DNA from: Thermoproteota archaeon | GTDB lineage: Archaea; Thermoproteota; EX4484-205; JAAOZP01 | Length of the DNA: 17,827 nt | NCBI GenBank assembly: GCA_026414125.1 | Contig: JAOAJQ010000008.1 | Location: 1-17,827 of the forward strand | Reading direction: 5' to 3' | Shown: piece after piece, positions 6,629-14,091 of the stretch | Position numbering within the stretch: the stretch's first letter is position 1 | Layout of the letters: every line of letters starts with the position of its first letter | Program-made: the position numbers and the translations under genes | The notes under the pieces: generated by a model | What the model was told of the DNA's origin: nothing | What the model saw: only the letters and a program-made list of their open reading frames with translations | Databases searched by the model: none

Positions 6629-7948
6629 TTAAAGGATAATCGCGGCTTCAGAGTTAACCCTCCTCCAGTAGAGTTCATACAGTAAGCCTGAAGACTTAAG
6701 CCTTACCTCTCTTATGAAGCCCTCTTCAAGCCTTAAAGATTCTTCGAAAGCCTCGCTTGTAAGATTCTTCAACTCTCCTGAAGATGCTTTCCCATTAAGA
6801 AATTCTAGTCTCAATTCCTCAGCCTTATGGTGGAAACGAGCCTCTAAAGATTCTATCTGTCCACGTATCCTTGGAAAGTATTCTTTAAAAGAGCCAAGCA
6901 TTCTCCGGCTTAACTTCTCATGGAGCCACCAGATTGAATCAGCGTCGTAAAACCTATCGGGCGTCAGTTTAAAACTAGGTAGACCGGCTTCAATGAAGAC
7001 CGGCTTGTAAACACTTATGCAGGGGGTGGATGTTGCAGTAAACCAGTGGATCGGTACTTTTTCGAAAAGCTGGCCAATGTAGGAGGATGCAGTCTGAGAT
7101 GGCCTTGTAAGGATCCCCGCGTGCATACAGATATCTCTCATCGATCCTTTTGCCGGAGTAAATTCTTCAGCCAGCATGTGGCTTCTCATAATTTTCTTAA
7201 CGAGATAAACGTCTATCTCACCAATATTTCGTTCTAAACAGCCTTGGGTATACGCATGCCTCTCCCTGCCGCGGGCGAAATGAGAGTAAAACCAGTCTGA
7301 ATAGCATTTTGAGAAATCAAAATCCTTATCGTCCTTACACCAACCTTTCTCAACAGCATGTTCAACAATATTTTTAGAAGCAAGGTCCCACTTGTTTTTA
7401 ATGGTTAAAGCGTTGGAAATGCTCCTTACGTTCTTCACTTTTTCAGCAACCCAGTATTTCCCAGCAGTTTCAAGAACCCATGCTTCTCGAGGATCAGCTA
7501 TTATGAAAGAGTTATGATAATAAGTTTTGCTTTTAAACCCGCAGTTACCGCCTTGGCCGAATTCCTCCAAGTATTTAACTATAAGCATGAGGGCTTCATA
7601 AGAGTTCCTGCATCTTTCTAAGGCCAGCCTTAGCAAATCCATCCCGGTTAAGCCCTTCTCCAGCTTATCCTCTCTGGTGAACACAGCCTCGTTTCCTATT
7701 GCCAACCCGAACTCGTTAACACCCATTTCAGCCCCCCACATCCAGACGGGTCTTGAAATCATCACAGCATACGTTTGCTTTACCTGCGGAACCCTAATGT
7801 AAGTACAGTCCAAGAACTCCTCGTCATGTTCCATTCGAGGATACAACTCTAATGCTTGAGGCTCGTTCGGCTCCCTGTCACTGTTCTTAGCGAAAATCGT
7901 AACCTCATCCTTAGTCGAGTTCTTAAGCGCCACTAAAGTATCGCACAT
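6629..7948 (-). CDS. Secernin-like peptidase family C69 (Ntn hydrolase)
   Basis: This 439-residue protein begins MCDTLVALKNSTKDEVTIFA, the hallmark of the C69 dipeptidase/secernin family. After Met removal Cys2 becomes the N-terminal nucleophile of an Ntn hydrolase. Other family features are KNSDREPNEPQ (21-31), a YIRVPQVKQTYAVMISRP stretch, WMWGAEMGVNEFGLAIGNEA, and GLTGMDLLRLALERC. Length is normal. There is no signal peptide or propeptide, and Cys2 must be N-terminal, so an intracellular enzyme is expected. It would cleave a dipeptide or another small amide; the substrate is not predictable. The start is fixed by Cys2; a TATA-like box at 7980-7987 gives a leader of about 10 nt. It lies 98 nt downstream of the radical SAM gene on the same strand, but its own promoter suggests separate transcription. 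Confidence 0.9.
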   Translation of the reverse strand: MCDTLVALKNSTKDEVTIFAKNSDREPNEPQALELYPRMEHDEEFLDCTYIRVPQVKQTYAVMISRPVWMWGAEMGVNEFGLAIGNEAVFTREDKLEKGLTGMDLLRLALERCRNSYEALMLIVKYLEEFGQGGNCGFKSKTYYHNSFIIADPREAWVLETAGKYWVAEKVKNVRSISNALTIKNKWDLASKNIVEHAVEKGWCKDDKDFDFSKCYSDWFYSHFARGRERHAYTQGCLERNIGEIDVYLVKKIMRSHMLAEEFTPAKGSMRDICMHAGILTRPSQTASSYIGQLFEKVPIHWFTATSTPCISVYKPVFIEAGLPSFKLTPDRFYDADSIWWLHEKLSRRMLGSFKEYFPRIRGQIESLEARFHHKAEELRLEFLNGKASSGELKNLTSEAFEESLRLEEGFIREVRLKSSGLLYELYWRRVNSEAAIIL

Positions 7949-7979
7949 GCTTTAGTTCAACTCATTAAGAGAAAATAAA

Positions 7980-7987
7980 CTTTTATA
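7980..7987 (-). promoter_or_regulatory. TATA box of the C69 peptidase gene
   Basis: The minus strand reads TATAAAAG, centred about 36 nt before ATG 7948. Transcription would start near 7958. Confidence 0.5.
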
Positions 7988-8046
7988 CAGCTTTACGTAA
8001 AAAAGGTGTCTAAAAATTCAATGTAAGAAGTTTCCTGCAAACATTA

Positions 8047-9045
8047 TCAGCAAGCTATTGAAGACTCTAGGATTTTTGGGCATAAGGGGTCCGGGTTGTT
8101 AAATACCCTGTAAAGCCTGTATGACCTGGCGTAGCATCCTCCTCTGCAAGTCTCACTCAAAGAACAGTCTGGACACGGATTACTCTTCAAGATTTCCTTG
8201 AGAACCCTGCTTGAACGCAGCTCTCGCCATGCTTCTGAAAGACTCTTGCCCTTAACATCCGAGACAATGATGTCGAGAGTGTCGCAAAGAAGAACCTCTC
8301 CTCCAGGACCGATATCCATGTTTCTCTCAATCCTGCAAGAGTCCCATGAAACATAGGGTGAACTTACTATCAGGCTGGCGAACGGCATACACCATAGAGT
8401 AATATGGAAGCCCAGCCCATCCGCTGCCTCACCGGCTAAGCGTAAAGCCTTGACACAGGAATAAGCATCAGCATGCCAATCCTTGTCCGCTGCCCTTCCG
8501 AAAGGCATTACTGGGAGCAGTACTGCGGAGGAGGCTCCCAGCTTCTCTGCCAGCCGCACAAAGTCTCCAGCTTCACTAGCATTCAAGCGAGAAATCGAGA
8601 ATATGGGTGTGAAACCAACCCCCTCCTCCCTCAGAACCCTTATACTACGCATCAATATGCCCCATGCTCCTGGGCCGCGCACAGCCTCATGCGTATTCTT
8701 AATGGCACCTTCCATGCTGGTGAAAACATGGATCCCCAGTGAGCTTAGTCTCCTGGCCATATCTCGGGTTATTGCAGACAGGTTTGTGAATAGTGAAACG
8801 CTTATCCCATTTTTTGCAGCACCGAGTATTTCCAAAATATCTTTCCTTAGAAGCGGTTCCCCACCGGTTAAATGAAGGTTTTTAACACCTATTTCACAAG
8901 CCTCCTCAACCAGCTTTAAAACCCGCTCTCTGCCGAGTTCACTACCCCAAGAGCGAGAGGAAACATAGCAGTGCTCACATCTAAGGTTGCACTTAGTCGT
9001 AAGCAGCCATGTTACGTACTCTGGGGGGCTTAGGGTCAGGCTCAT
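8047..9045 (-). CDS. Radical SAM/SPASM domain enzyme
   Basis: This 332-residue protein has the radical SAM motif CNLRCEHC (Cys19, 23, 26), which binds the 4Fe-4S cluster that cleaves S-adenosylmethionine. The SAM-contacting LTGGEPLL (59-66) follows. The C-terminal part has a cysteine set typical of SPASM-type auxiliary clusters: Cys219, 237 and 254, then CPDCSLSETCRGGC (291, 294, 300, 304) and Cys322. SPASM enzymes modify peptides or proteins (PqqE, anSME, sactisynthases) or act in haem synthesis (AhbC/AhbD, NirJ); this sequence does not decide between them. No PqqD-like peptide-recognition domain is seen within it. The ATG at 9045 has a good AGGTGAG ribosome binding site 3 nt upstream. Its upstream side faces the long gene-poor stretch with a 30-codon ORF. 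Confidence 0.88.
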   Translation of the reverse strand: MSLTLSPPEYVTWLLTTKCNLRCEHCYVSSRSWGSELGRERVLKLVEEACEIGVKNLHLTGGEPLLRKDILEILGAAKNGISVSLFTNLSAITRDMARRLSSLGIHVFTSMEGAIKNTHEAVRGPGAWGILMRSIRVLREEGVGFTPIFSISRLNASEAGDFVRLAEKLGASSAVLLPVMPFGRAADKDWHADAYSCVKALRLAGEAADGLGFHITLWCMPFASLIVSSPYVSWDSCRIERNMDIGPGGEVLLCDTLDIIVSDVKGKSLSEAWRELRSSRVLKEILKSNPCPDCSLSETCRGGCYARSYRLYRVFNNPDPLCPKILESSIAC

Positions 9046-9160
9046 AGTCTCACCTTAGAATTTTTAAAGTTTAGGCAGTCGTGACATGAAAGCGAGCTAT
9101 TAATGCATTGCCGTGAAAAGAATCCCACGTCGACCTTATGGGGAAGACTGTGGGAATTAT

Positions 9161-9282
9161 CTTATAAAAACATTCATCAAAAGCCAAAGCCACCTAAGCT
9201 TACTGTCGAAAACCGTCAGCCAGCAAGCCTGGATTAGCAGGAGTCGAGGCTCGCGAAGCCATAGTGGGTAAACCCATGACAC
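9161..9282 (+). ncRNA. Candidate structured small RNA (weak)
   Basis: A TATA-like CTTATAAAAA near 9161 would start transcription around 9187. Three hairpins then come in close succession: CCAG/CTGG (9220-9223 with 9229-9232), GGCT/AGCC (9248-9251 with 9257-9260), and TGGG-TAAA-CCCA (9265-9276), the last extendable with an AGT/ACT pairing across a small bulge to 9282. The stems are short, the class is not recognised, and either strand could be the functional one; on the minus strand it would lie in the leader region of the radical SAM gene. Confidence 0.25.
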
Positions 9283-9452
9283 TCAGCGATCTGAATTCTT
9301 CTTAGTTCATTCGAACACGATCCGCATTTGAAACCGAGAACGATTGAATAAATATTATACTGTCCTGTCTACTTGTTTAATATAGCGGGAACTAAGAGGC
9401 GTGAAATCCAGAATTTTTAGAGGAAGCATTATAGTCCCCGCTTCCCGTGAAC

Positions 9453-9545
9453 ATGGATAAAGCGCACACACTGTTAAAAGATGAGTTAGATGCTGAACTT
9501 AGTTCAGGTTTAGAGGAGAGAATAAGGTTTCCATGCGCACGCTGA
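9453..9545 (+). CDS. Possible 30-residue peptide or gene remnant
   Basis: ATG 9453 opens a 30-codon frame with an amphipathic, acidic middle (LLKDELDAELSSGLEERI) and a Cys near the end (FPCAR). A second short frame (GTG, IFRGSIIVPASREHG) ends just across its start in another frame. Together they could be debris of a decayed gene. A real small protein, or even a peptide substrate for the radical SAM enzyme, is possible but unsupported. No ribosome binding site is obvious. Confidence 0.2.
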   Translation: MDKAHTLLKDELDAELSSGLEERIRFPCAR

Positions 9546-9611
9546 TAAGGTAAACTGTAGACATGAGGCATGAGCACTCGCAGGACAGACTAATTTTCAA
9601 TCGATATGAAA

Positions 9612-9620
9612 AACTTAAAT
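9612..9620 (+). promoter_or_regulatory. TATA box of the TauE/SafE gene
   Basis: AACTTAAAT is centred about 26 nt before GTG 9643, which makes that GTG a probable leaderless start. Confidence 0.5.
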
Positions 9621-9642
9621 TGCTAACTGATATTTGCCCCCT

Positions 9643-10467
9643 GTGAAAGTGGCTGAAGCCATAAGCCTCATACTTATCGCATTCGCTTCTACAACACTGC
9701 TTTCAGCCGTCGGGTTGGCGGGCGGCGTGCTAATAGTCCCAACCTTAATCCTACTTTTTGGGCTAGAATCAAGGTATGCTTCGGGCACAAGTATTTTCGC
9801 AATAATATTCGGAATCTTCTCGGCTGCATTCACGTATTTCAGGCAGAGGAGGGTTGACGTGAAGCTCGCCCTGCTCTTCGACACACTTGATATACTGGGC
9901 GTGGTAGCAGGAGCGTACTTAGTTGTTATTCTACCATCCTTGGTTACAGCCCTCCTAATGGGAGTTTTTCTACTATTTTCAGCATGGAGACTCTGGGCAG
10001 GTGGCGTTAAGCATCCTAGAAAAGTTGAGAGGGCGAGAAGGAGAACAACTATTAAGAGGCGTCTGATAGATAAGGATGGTAACATCTATGAGTATGAGCT
10101 CGGTGTTCCGGAGCTCGCCTTATCCCAGCTTGCAAGCATGTTGAGCGGCGTTGCCACTGGTCTGTTCGGAATAGGAGGAGGAGCGGTGGATACTACTGTT
10201 ATGATGCTGATCGGAGTCCCGCCTCACGTAGCTGTAGCCACATCAGTTTTCGGAATGACTATAACTAAAATTGCTGGTCTTTTCTCTCATCTTGCTTTAG
10301 GAAACGTTTTACTGGAATACGGCGTGCCCCTTGCTGTTGGAACCACAATAGGAGGGCAGCTCGGCCCAAGGATTTCTAAGAAACTCAAGCCTCTGATGCT
10401 TAGGAAGGCTTTAAGCATAGTTGTTCTCATCATAGGTCTCAGAATGATCACGCTATGGTTTGGATGA
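9643..10467 (+). CDS. TauE/SafE-family membrane permease
   Basis: This protein of about 274 residues has roughly eight membrane-spanning stretches in two homologous halves, the TauE/SafE (formerly DUF81) layout. The first half carries LLSAVGLAGGVLIVPTLILL. The second carries GLFGIGGGAVDTTVMMLIGV, then PHVAVATSVFGMTITKIAG. The halves are joined by a charged loop of about 35 residues (KHPRKVERARRRTTIKRRLI...). The family moves sulfite, sulfoacetate or other small organic anions across the cytoplasmic membrane; the substrate here is unknown. A TTG three codons upstream (9634) is in frame, but the TATA box spacing favours GTG 9643. It ends 37 nt before the convergent URO-D-like gene, so it neighbours that cluster without sharing its transcript. 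Confidence 0.85.
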   Translation: MKVAEAISLILIAFASTTLLSAVGLAGGVLIVPTLILLFGLESRYASGTSIFAIIFGIFSAAFTYFRQRRVDVKLALLFDTLDILGVVAGAYLVVILPSLVTALLMGVFLLFSAWRLWAGGVKHPRKVERARRRTTIKRRLIDKDGNIYEYELGVPELALSQLASMLSGVATGLFGIGGGAVDTTVMMLIGVPPHVAVATSVFGMTITKIAGLFSHLALGNVLLEYGVPLAVGTTIGGQLGPRISKKLKPLMLRKALSIVVLIIGLRMITLWFG

Positions 10468-10504
10468 GCCGGAGCCGCGTTAATCATTGTTTTCACACAT
10501 CGCA

Positions 10505-11557
10505 TCAACCATAATAATTCATGAAGTCTTCGAAAGCTATGCAAATTGCGTCTATGTTTTCAAGCGGTACATCCTCATGTATCTCGGAATACATCATTAA
10601 GCCACCTTTCTCTGAGCCCAATTTGACAACAGCCTCTCGTATGTGGCTCCTGATTGTTTCAGGATTGCCGAAGGGAACTATGTGTTGACGGTCTATGTCT
10701 AGGTCGATGCAAACCCTTCCCTTAATCCTCTCTCTAATATTGTCTATCCCGTTAACCCTATCCTGAATGTTTAAAACTGAAACACCTGCCTCGATCAGAG
10801 CATCAGCCACCTCCATTATGTGGCCGTCAGTATGTAGGTAAACCCTTATCCCTGAACCCCTGACCCTCTGGAATATTTTCCTGTAAGAAGGATATATGAA
10901 CCTTCTGAAGATTTTAAAGCTTATAGGCATTCGGTCTTGAAGACCAAGGTCGTCCCCGAAGGAAACTATGTCCACCTTAAGCCGGATTAATCTTTCAACC
11001 AGGGCGAGATTGTATTCAGTCAACATCTCTATTAGTTTTTCAAGTTGACCAGTGTTTTTAACGAAATCAATCATCAGATTTTCAAAGCCCCTTAGATAAT
11101 AGAGCCTTTGGAAGAAGAAGCCGTGAGGCATGCTTCCGACAACAATATCATCGGTGCTTCTCGCCCTATCTATTCTCTCCTCAATCGCATCCCACGGGTC
11201 TACTCCACCACCTTCCTGAACAATGCCTCTCTCCGGTTCTGGCAGACTGTAGTGCACTAAGTCAGCCCAATCCTCTAAAGGATGCTTCACAACCTGCCCC
11301 TGGAGTCCGCTTATGTTGAACCTCCATAAGCATCCGAAAGCGTCTAGAACTTCTTTCCCCCGGATCCTGGATCCGAAGTCGTTGAAGTTAACACTCCCTC
11401 TTTTGAATGCTGGGAAAAGCCTAGTATGCCTGGCAAGCAGGTCCTCAAGCTTCTCTCTATACTTGTTCCAAGCCGTTGGGAAAACCCCTAGCCTACACGG
11501 GATCCATCCGCAACCATTCATGTCTATGACTTTAAGCTTCTTCTCCCTGATGCTCAA
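10505..11557 (-). CDS. URO-D superfamily protein A (MtaA/HemE-like fold, divergent)
   Basis: This 350-residue protein matches the uroporphyrinogen-decarboxylase/methyltransferase superfamily. Visible are GDDLGLQDRMPISFKIFRRF (201-220), the superfamily's conserved D-D-x-G strand followed by 'YPSYRKIFQ', then YLHTDGHIMEVADALIEAG (240-258). In MtaA-type methylcobamide methyltransferases the equivalent site is H-x-C-G, supplying zinc ligands; here it is H242-T-D244-G. The N-terminal arginine motif of true HemE is absent, so haem synthesis is unlikely. The start is a TTG at 11557 with a TATA-like GTTTAAAGC at 11585-11593 giving a very short leader; ATG 11521 is the next option. It is divergent from the second URO-D-like gene across 110 nt. 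Activity is unknown; methyl or carboxyl transfer on a small molecule is the family-based guess. Confidence 0.8.
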   Translation of the reverse strand: MSIREKKLKVIDMNGCGWIPCRLGVFPTAWNKYREKLEDLLARHTRLFPAFKRGSVNFNDFGSRIRGKEVLDAFGCLWRFNISGLQGQVVKHPLEDWADLVHYSLPEPERGIVQEGGGVDPWDAIEERIDRARSTDDIVVGSMPHGFFFQRLYYLRGFENLMIDFVKNTGQLEKLIEMLTEYNLALVERLIRLKVDIVSFGDDLGLQDRMPISFKIFRRFIYPSYRKIFQRVRGSGIRVYLHTDGHIMEVADALIEAGVSVLNIQDRVNGIDNIRERIKGRVCIDLDIDRQHIVPFGNPETIRSHIREAVVKLGSEKGGLMMYSEIHEDVPLENIDAICIAFEDFMNYYG

Positions 11558-11584
11558 AACCGAAGAATGCGGATTTTAAATCAA

Positions 11585-11593
11585 GCTTTAAAC
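11585..11593 (-). promoter_or_regulatory. TATA-like box for URO-D-like gene A
   Basis: The minus strand reads GTTTAAAGC, centred 32 nt before TTG 11557, predicting a leader of about 6 nt. A second candidate (ATTTAAAATC, 11573-11582) is too close to that start. Confidence 0.35.
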
Positions 11594-11667
11594 CTTACTT
11601 GCTTGTAACTCTTAAGCTTCACCACAGGCTTAAAACTTAAGTATTATTGAGAATCGTTGAGGATAAT

Positions 11668-12777
11668 GTGTCCAGAAGCCCGGATATAAGCAGGCTGCTT
11701 AAAGTCCTTCTGAGAGAGGGAGAGCCCGACAGAATGCCTTTCTACGAGCATTTCGTAGACAACGAGGTCATTGAGGCTTTAACCGGTAAGCCGGTGTCTA
11801 AGGCTTTAGCCGAAGGAGGCTTGAGTTCAGAGAAATACCTAGATATCTTGGTTGACTTCTACGCTAGGTTTGGATACGACTATGTTCCAATGGAGGTCCC
11901 CCCCAAACTTCCTAGGACTAATACTCTGCAGACGAACGACGTAGCTTATCTTTCCCGTGGGAAAAGGACTTGGCAGGATGAGAACAGGGGAGTGATTGAA
12001 ACAATTGAGGATTTTGAAAAATACCCTTGGCCCAGCCCCGAGGAAGCATTGGATTTTTCAGTTTTTGAAAGGTTGAGGAGGAAACTGCCTGAAGGCATGG
12101 GGATTGTGGGCGGGGTTTCCGGAGGGTTCTTCGAGCATGTGAGCTGGCTAATGGGACTTGGAAAACTCTGCAGGGCTGTGCACCTAGACAGGAGGCTTGT
12201 TGAAAAAATGTTCAACAGGGTCGCCTCGCTCATACTTGCTTTAGACGAAACAATAGTTAGGGAAGGGTATGTTGATGCTCTGAGAATGGGTGACGATCTG
12301 GGCTATAAGACCGGTACTTTCCTGCCGCCCAGGATTCTAAGGGAATACGTTTTCCCAAACTACAGGAGGCTGGCCGACTTAGCGCATGGGAGAGGGCTTC
12401 CCTTCATAATCCACTCCTGCGGAAACCTGTATACTCCTGACGAAACTGGGAGGACAGTGATGGATGATCTCGTAGAGAGTGTAGGGATAGATGCTAAACA
12501 TTCTTTTGAGGACAACATAATGCCGGTATACGAGGTTAAGGAGAAGTACAGGGGGAAGATAGCGGTGCTGGGTGGTGTAGACATGAATAAGCTTGTCCAG
12601 CTGCCGGAGAAAAACCTTAGGGAGTACGTTAGGCTAATAATTAAGAAGTGTGCACCGGGAGGAGCCTATGCTCTAGGCTCCGGAAACACGATAACCAATT
12701 ACGTGCCTTTAGAAAACTATCTTGCGATGCTCGACGAAGGCTTTAGAAGTGGAACATACCCAATAAGGGTTGGCTGA
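11668..12777 (+). CDS. URO-D superfamily protein B (closest to the MtaA methyltransferase pattern)
   Basis: This 369-residue protein starts, in my reading, at GTG 11668, which has GAGG 5 nt upstream and fits the family's usual beginning (..LLKVLLREGEPDRMPFYE). A TTG at 11647 is also in frame. Numbered from GTG, GDDLGYKTG is at 208-216, IIHSCGN has His249 and Cys251, and GGAYALGSGNTITNYVP is at 331-347. The H-x-C pair matches two zinc ligands of MtaA-type enzymes, but the third ligand position (usually Cys in G-C-G) appears as Ser in GSG. The HemE active-site motifs are absent. It probably handles a methyl or carboxyl group on a small molecule or corrinoid; no corrinoid protein is encoded nearby. 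A T-tract follows the stop. Confidence 0.82.
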   Translation: MSRSPDISRLLKVLLREGEPDRMPFYEHFVDNEVIEALTGKPVSKALAEGGLSSEKYLDILVDFYARFGYDYVPMEVPPKLPRTNTLQTNDVAYLSRGKRTWQDENRGVIETIEDFEKYPWPSPEEALDFSVFERLRRKLPEGMGIVGGVSGGFFEHVSWLMGLGKLCRAVHLDRRLVEKMFNRVASLILALDETIVREGYVDALRMGDDLGYKTGTFLPPRILREYVFPNYRRLADLAHGRGLPFIIHSCGNLYTPDETGRTVMDDLVESVGIDAKHSFEDNIMPVYEVKEKYRGKIAVLGGVDMNKLVQLPEKNLREYVRLIIKKCAPGGAYALGSGNTITNYVPLENYLAMLDEGFRSGTYPIRVG

Positions 12778-12783
12778 GAAACG

Positions 12784-12788
12784 CTTTT
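12784..12788 (+). terminator. Short T-tract after URO-D-like gene B
   Basis: CTTTTT begins about six bases after the stop codon, directly against the end of the convergent gene. It is a plausible but weak archaeal terminator. Confidence 0.3.
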
Positions 12789-13952
12789 TCAATAGGCGCT
12801 GGGCTTAATCTTGTCTAAGTGTTTAAAGTTTTCCCTCCGGATCGGATATCTTCCAACCTTTTTAGCGTATTCAACCTCATGCTTTAAGCATTCAGGAGAC
12901 ACGTTTACATAGGTCTCGCCACCATTGTCGAAAACATAGCCGCCGTCGGGTGCAGCATGAAATATGCATTTCTCAACCTCAAGCTCAATATTTTCAAAAG
13001 ATCCATTGACGAGAACCCTCCAGTCAGCGTTTCCGTTGAAAAACACTTTTCCCTTAAATGCTTCAGCAATCGTTTTAATATTGTTCTCAACACCCACATC
13101 AGCCTCGTTTATCCTGTAAACGTTTACAAGTATATCTGTTATGTGATCCATATGTGAATCCATATGTAGGTAACGGTGGTTAATGCCGTGCCGCTGGTAG
13201 AGCCTCAGGTTGTAGGGCATCGTGAACTCCTCGTACATCCTTCTATTCAAGTAGCCTGAATGATCATCAGCTAATCCGAGGTTTCCTGGCCCTGACCCGG
13301 AAAGCTCATAATAGTATTCCTGAAGAACGTTGAAAGCCTCTTCTAGCTTTCTGAAAAGCTTATGCATCTCACCAGGTTTTTCGTATAGCCACTTGTATAG
13401 CTTTTCAGGTCCGATTAAAGAGCCGGCTGCTGAAACCGGCGGGTGTATCTGAAGCCAGCCTCCGACTGGAAGACCCTCATAGTTTTTTCGGACAAGCTCT
13501 CTAAACTTTTCAAGCCTCTCATAATAGATCTGAATTCCCCTGTGGCGATGCGGATCCGGCACCTCCAGCCTATCAATATCCTCAAGAGTCTTAATACGAG
13601 GGATTATCCAAGGGCTGAGCCAAGGGTTCTCCTCATCCGGCATTTCAATCTTGCAGTCGAAAACAATTCCTTCAGATACTGCTCCAAGGTCGAGATGCAC
13701 CCCTATCCCCGTTAAATCATCCTTAAGCCATCTCAACCTCCATTTCAACCCCTTCACCTGAGCATCAAGCATTATGCTCATATCGTTATAGTATTCGGCA
13801 AAAGTATAGCCGAAGAGCATAGCATAATATGGACCTCCCAGACCTATGACCACCGGAACTCTGTCGGGCTCTTCAAACTGGGCTGCTTTCTCAACACGCC
13901 TCCTATTCTCCTCAAGAACATTCAAATACTTGGCTTGGTCGAAAGGCTCCAT
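12789..13952 (-). CDS. URO-D superfamily protein C (divergent)
   Basis: This 387-residue protein is a third URO-D-superfamily member. It shows the N-terminal FEEPDRVPVVIGLGGPYYA (26-44), GLADDHSGYLNRRMYEEF (226-243) in place of the usual D-D-x-G strand and 'YP' helix, and YLHMDSHMDHITDIL (261-275). Its metal-site equivalent is H263-M-D265-S-H267, so the cysteine of MtaA-type enzymes is replaced and an extra His is close by. The C-terminal GGYVFDNGGETY (337-348) replaces the usual G-C-G segment. The start is ATG 13952; a TATA-like box about 28 nt upstream implies a leaderless mRNA. It is convergent with protein B (11 nt apart) and divergent from the GxGYxYP gene. Substrate unknown. Confidence 0.8.
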   Translation of the reverse strand: MEPFDQAKYLNVLEENRRRVEKAAQFEEPDRVPVVIGLGGPYYAMLFGYTFAEYYNDMSIMLDAQVKGLKWRLRWLKDDLTGIGVHLDLGAVSEGIVFDCKIEMPDEENPWLSPWIIPRIKTLEDIDRLEVPDPHRHRGIQIYYERLEKFRELVRKNYEGLPVGGWLQIHPPVSAAGSLIGPEKLYKWLYEKPGEMHKLFRKLEEAFNVLQEYYYELSGSGPGNLGLADDHSGYLNRRMYEEFTMPYNLRLYQRHGINHRYLHMDSHMDHITDILVNVYRINEADVGVENNIKTIAEAFKGKVFFNGNADWRVLVNGSFENIELEVEKCIFHAAPDGGYVFDNGGETYVNVSPECLKHEVEYAKKVGRYPIRRENFKHLDKIKPSAY

Positions 13953-13974
13953 CAGGTATGTAAAATAAAGTGTA

Positions 13975-13987
13975 CTATTAAAATTTA
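13975..13987 (-). promoter_or_regulatory. TATA-like box for URO-D-like gene C
   Basis: The minus strand carries TTTTAATAG, centred about 28 nt before ATG 13952 with no ribosome binding site between, consistent with leaderless initiation. Confidence 0.45.
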
Positions 13988-14050
13988 GCCGTCATACGGA
14001 TATAACCTAGGAATCGCCGATAGGCTTATTCTAAGACGGGTGGCGATGCT

Positions 14051-14059
14051 CTTAAATAT
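14051..14059 (+). promoter_or_regulatory. TATA-like box for the GxGYxYP gene
   Basis: CTTAAATAT would direct transcription from about 14080, at the GGTGAC ribosome binding site (14080-14085) that lies 6 nt before ATG 14092. The leader would be only about 12 nt. Confidence 0.4.
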
Positions 14060-14091
14060 GTCTGCAGACAGGCAGGAATGGTGACGGGCTG

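Larger units (their letters stand above)
9046..9642. other. Gene-poor stretch of about 600 nt between divergent genes
   Basis: No convincing protein gene longer than 30 codons is seen on either strand here. The half next to the radical SAM gene holds a plus-strand TATA-like box (9161-9168) followed by three small hairpins (9220-9276). The half next to the TauE/SafE gene holds short broken frames, including a 30-codon ORF at 9453-9545, and the permease promoter. It may contain a small RNA, a decayed gene, or both. I find no tRNA T-arm and no clear C/D or H/ACA boxes. Confidence 0.5.

Noticed and set aside
8483..8875. 130-codon plus-strand open frame
   Set aside because: It lies opposite the well-supported radical SAM gene and shows no protein-like motifs.
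9200..9277. 25-codon minus-strand frame in the radical SAM upstream region
   Set aside because: It has no ribosome binding site or family resemblance and overlaps the candidate hairpins; its length is expected by chance.
9305..9320. GTTCATTCGAAC resembling a tRNA T-arm
   Set aside because: The 5-bp stem around a TTCGAAY loop does not form on either strand, and no acceptor or anticodon stem can be drawn.
10505..13952. HemE (uroporphyrinogen decarboxylase) for haem synthesis
   Set aside because: The N-terminal arginine-rich active-site motif of HemE is absent in all three, and the H-x-C/D-G pattern is nearer to the methyltransferase branch.
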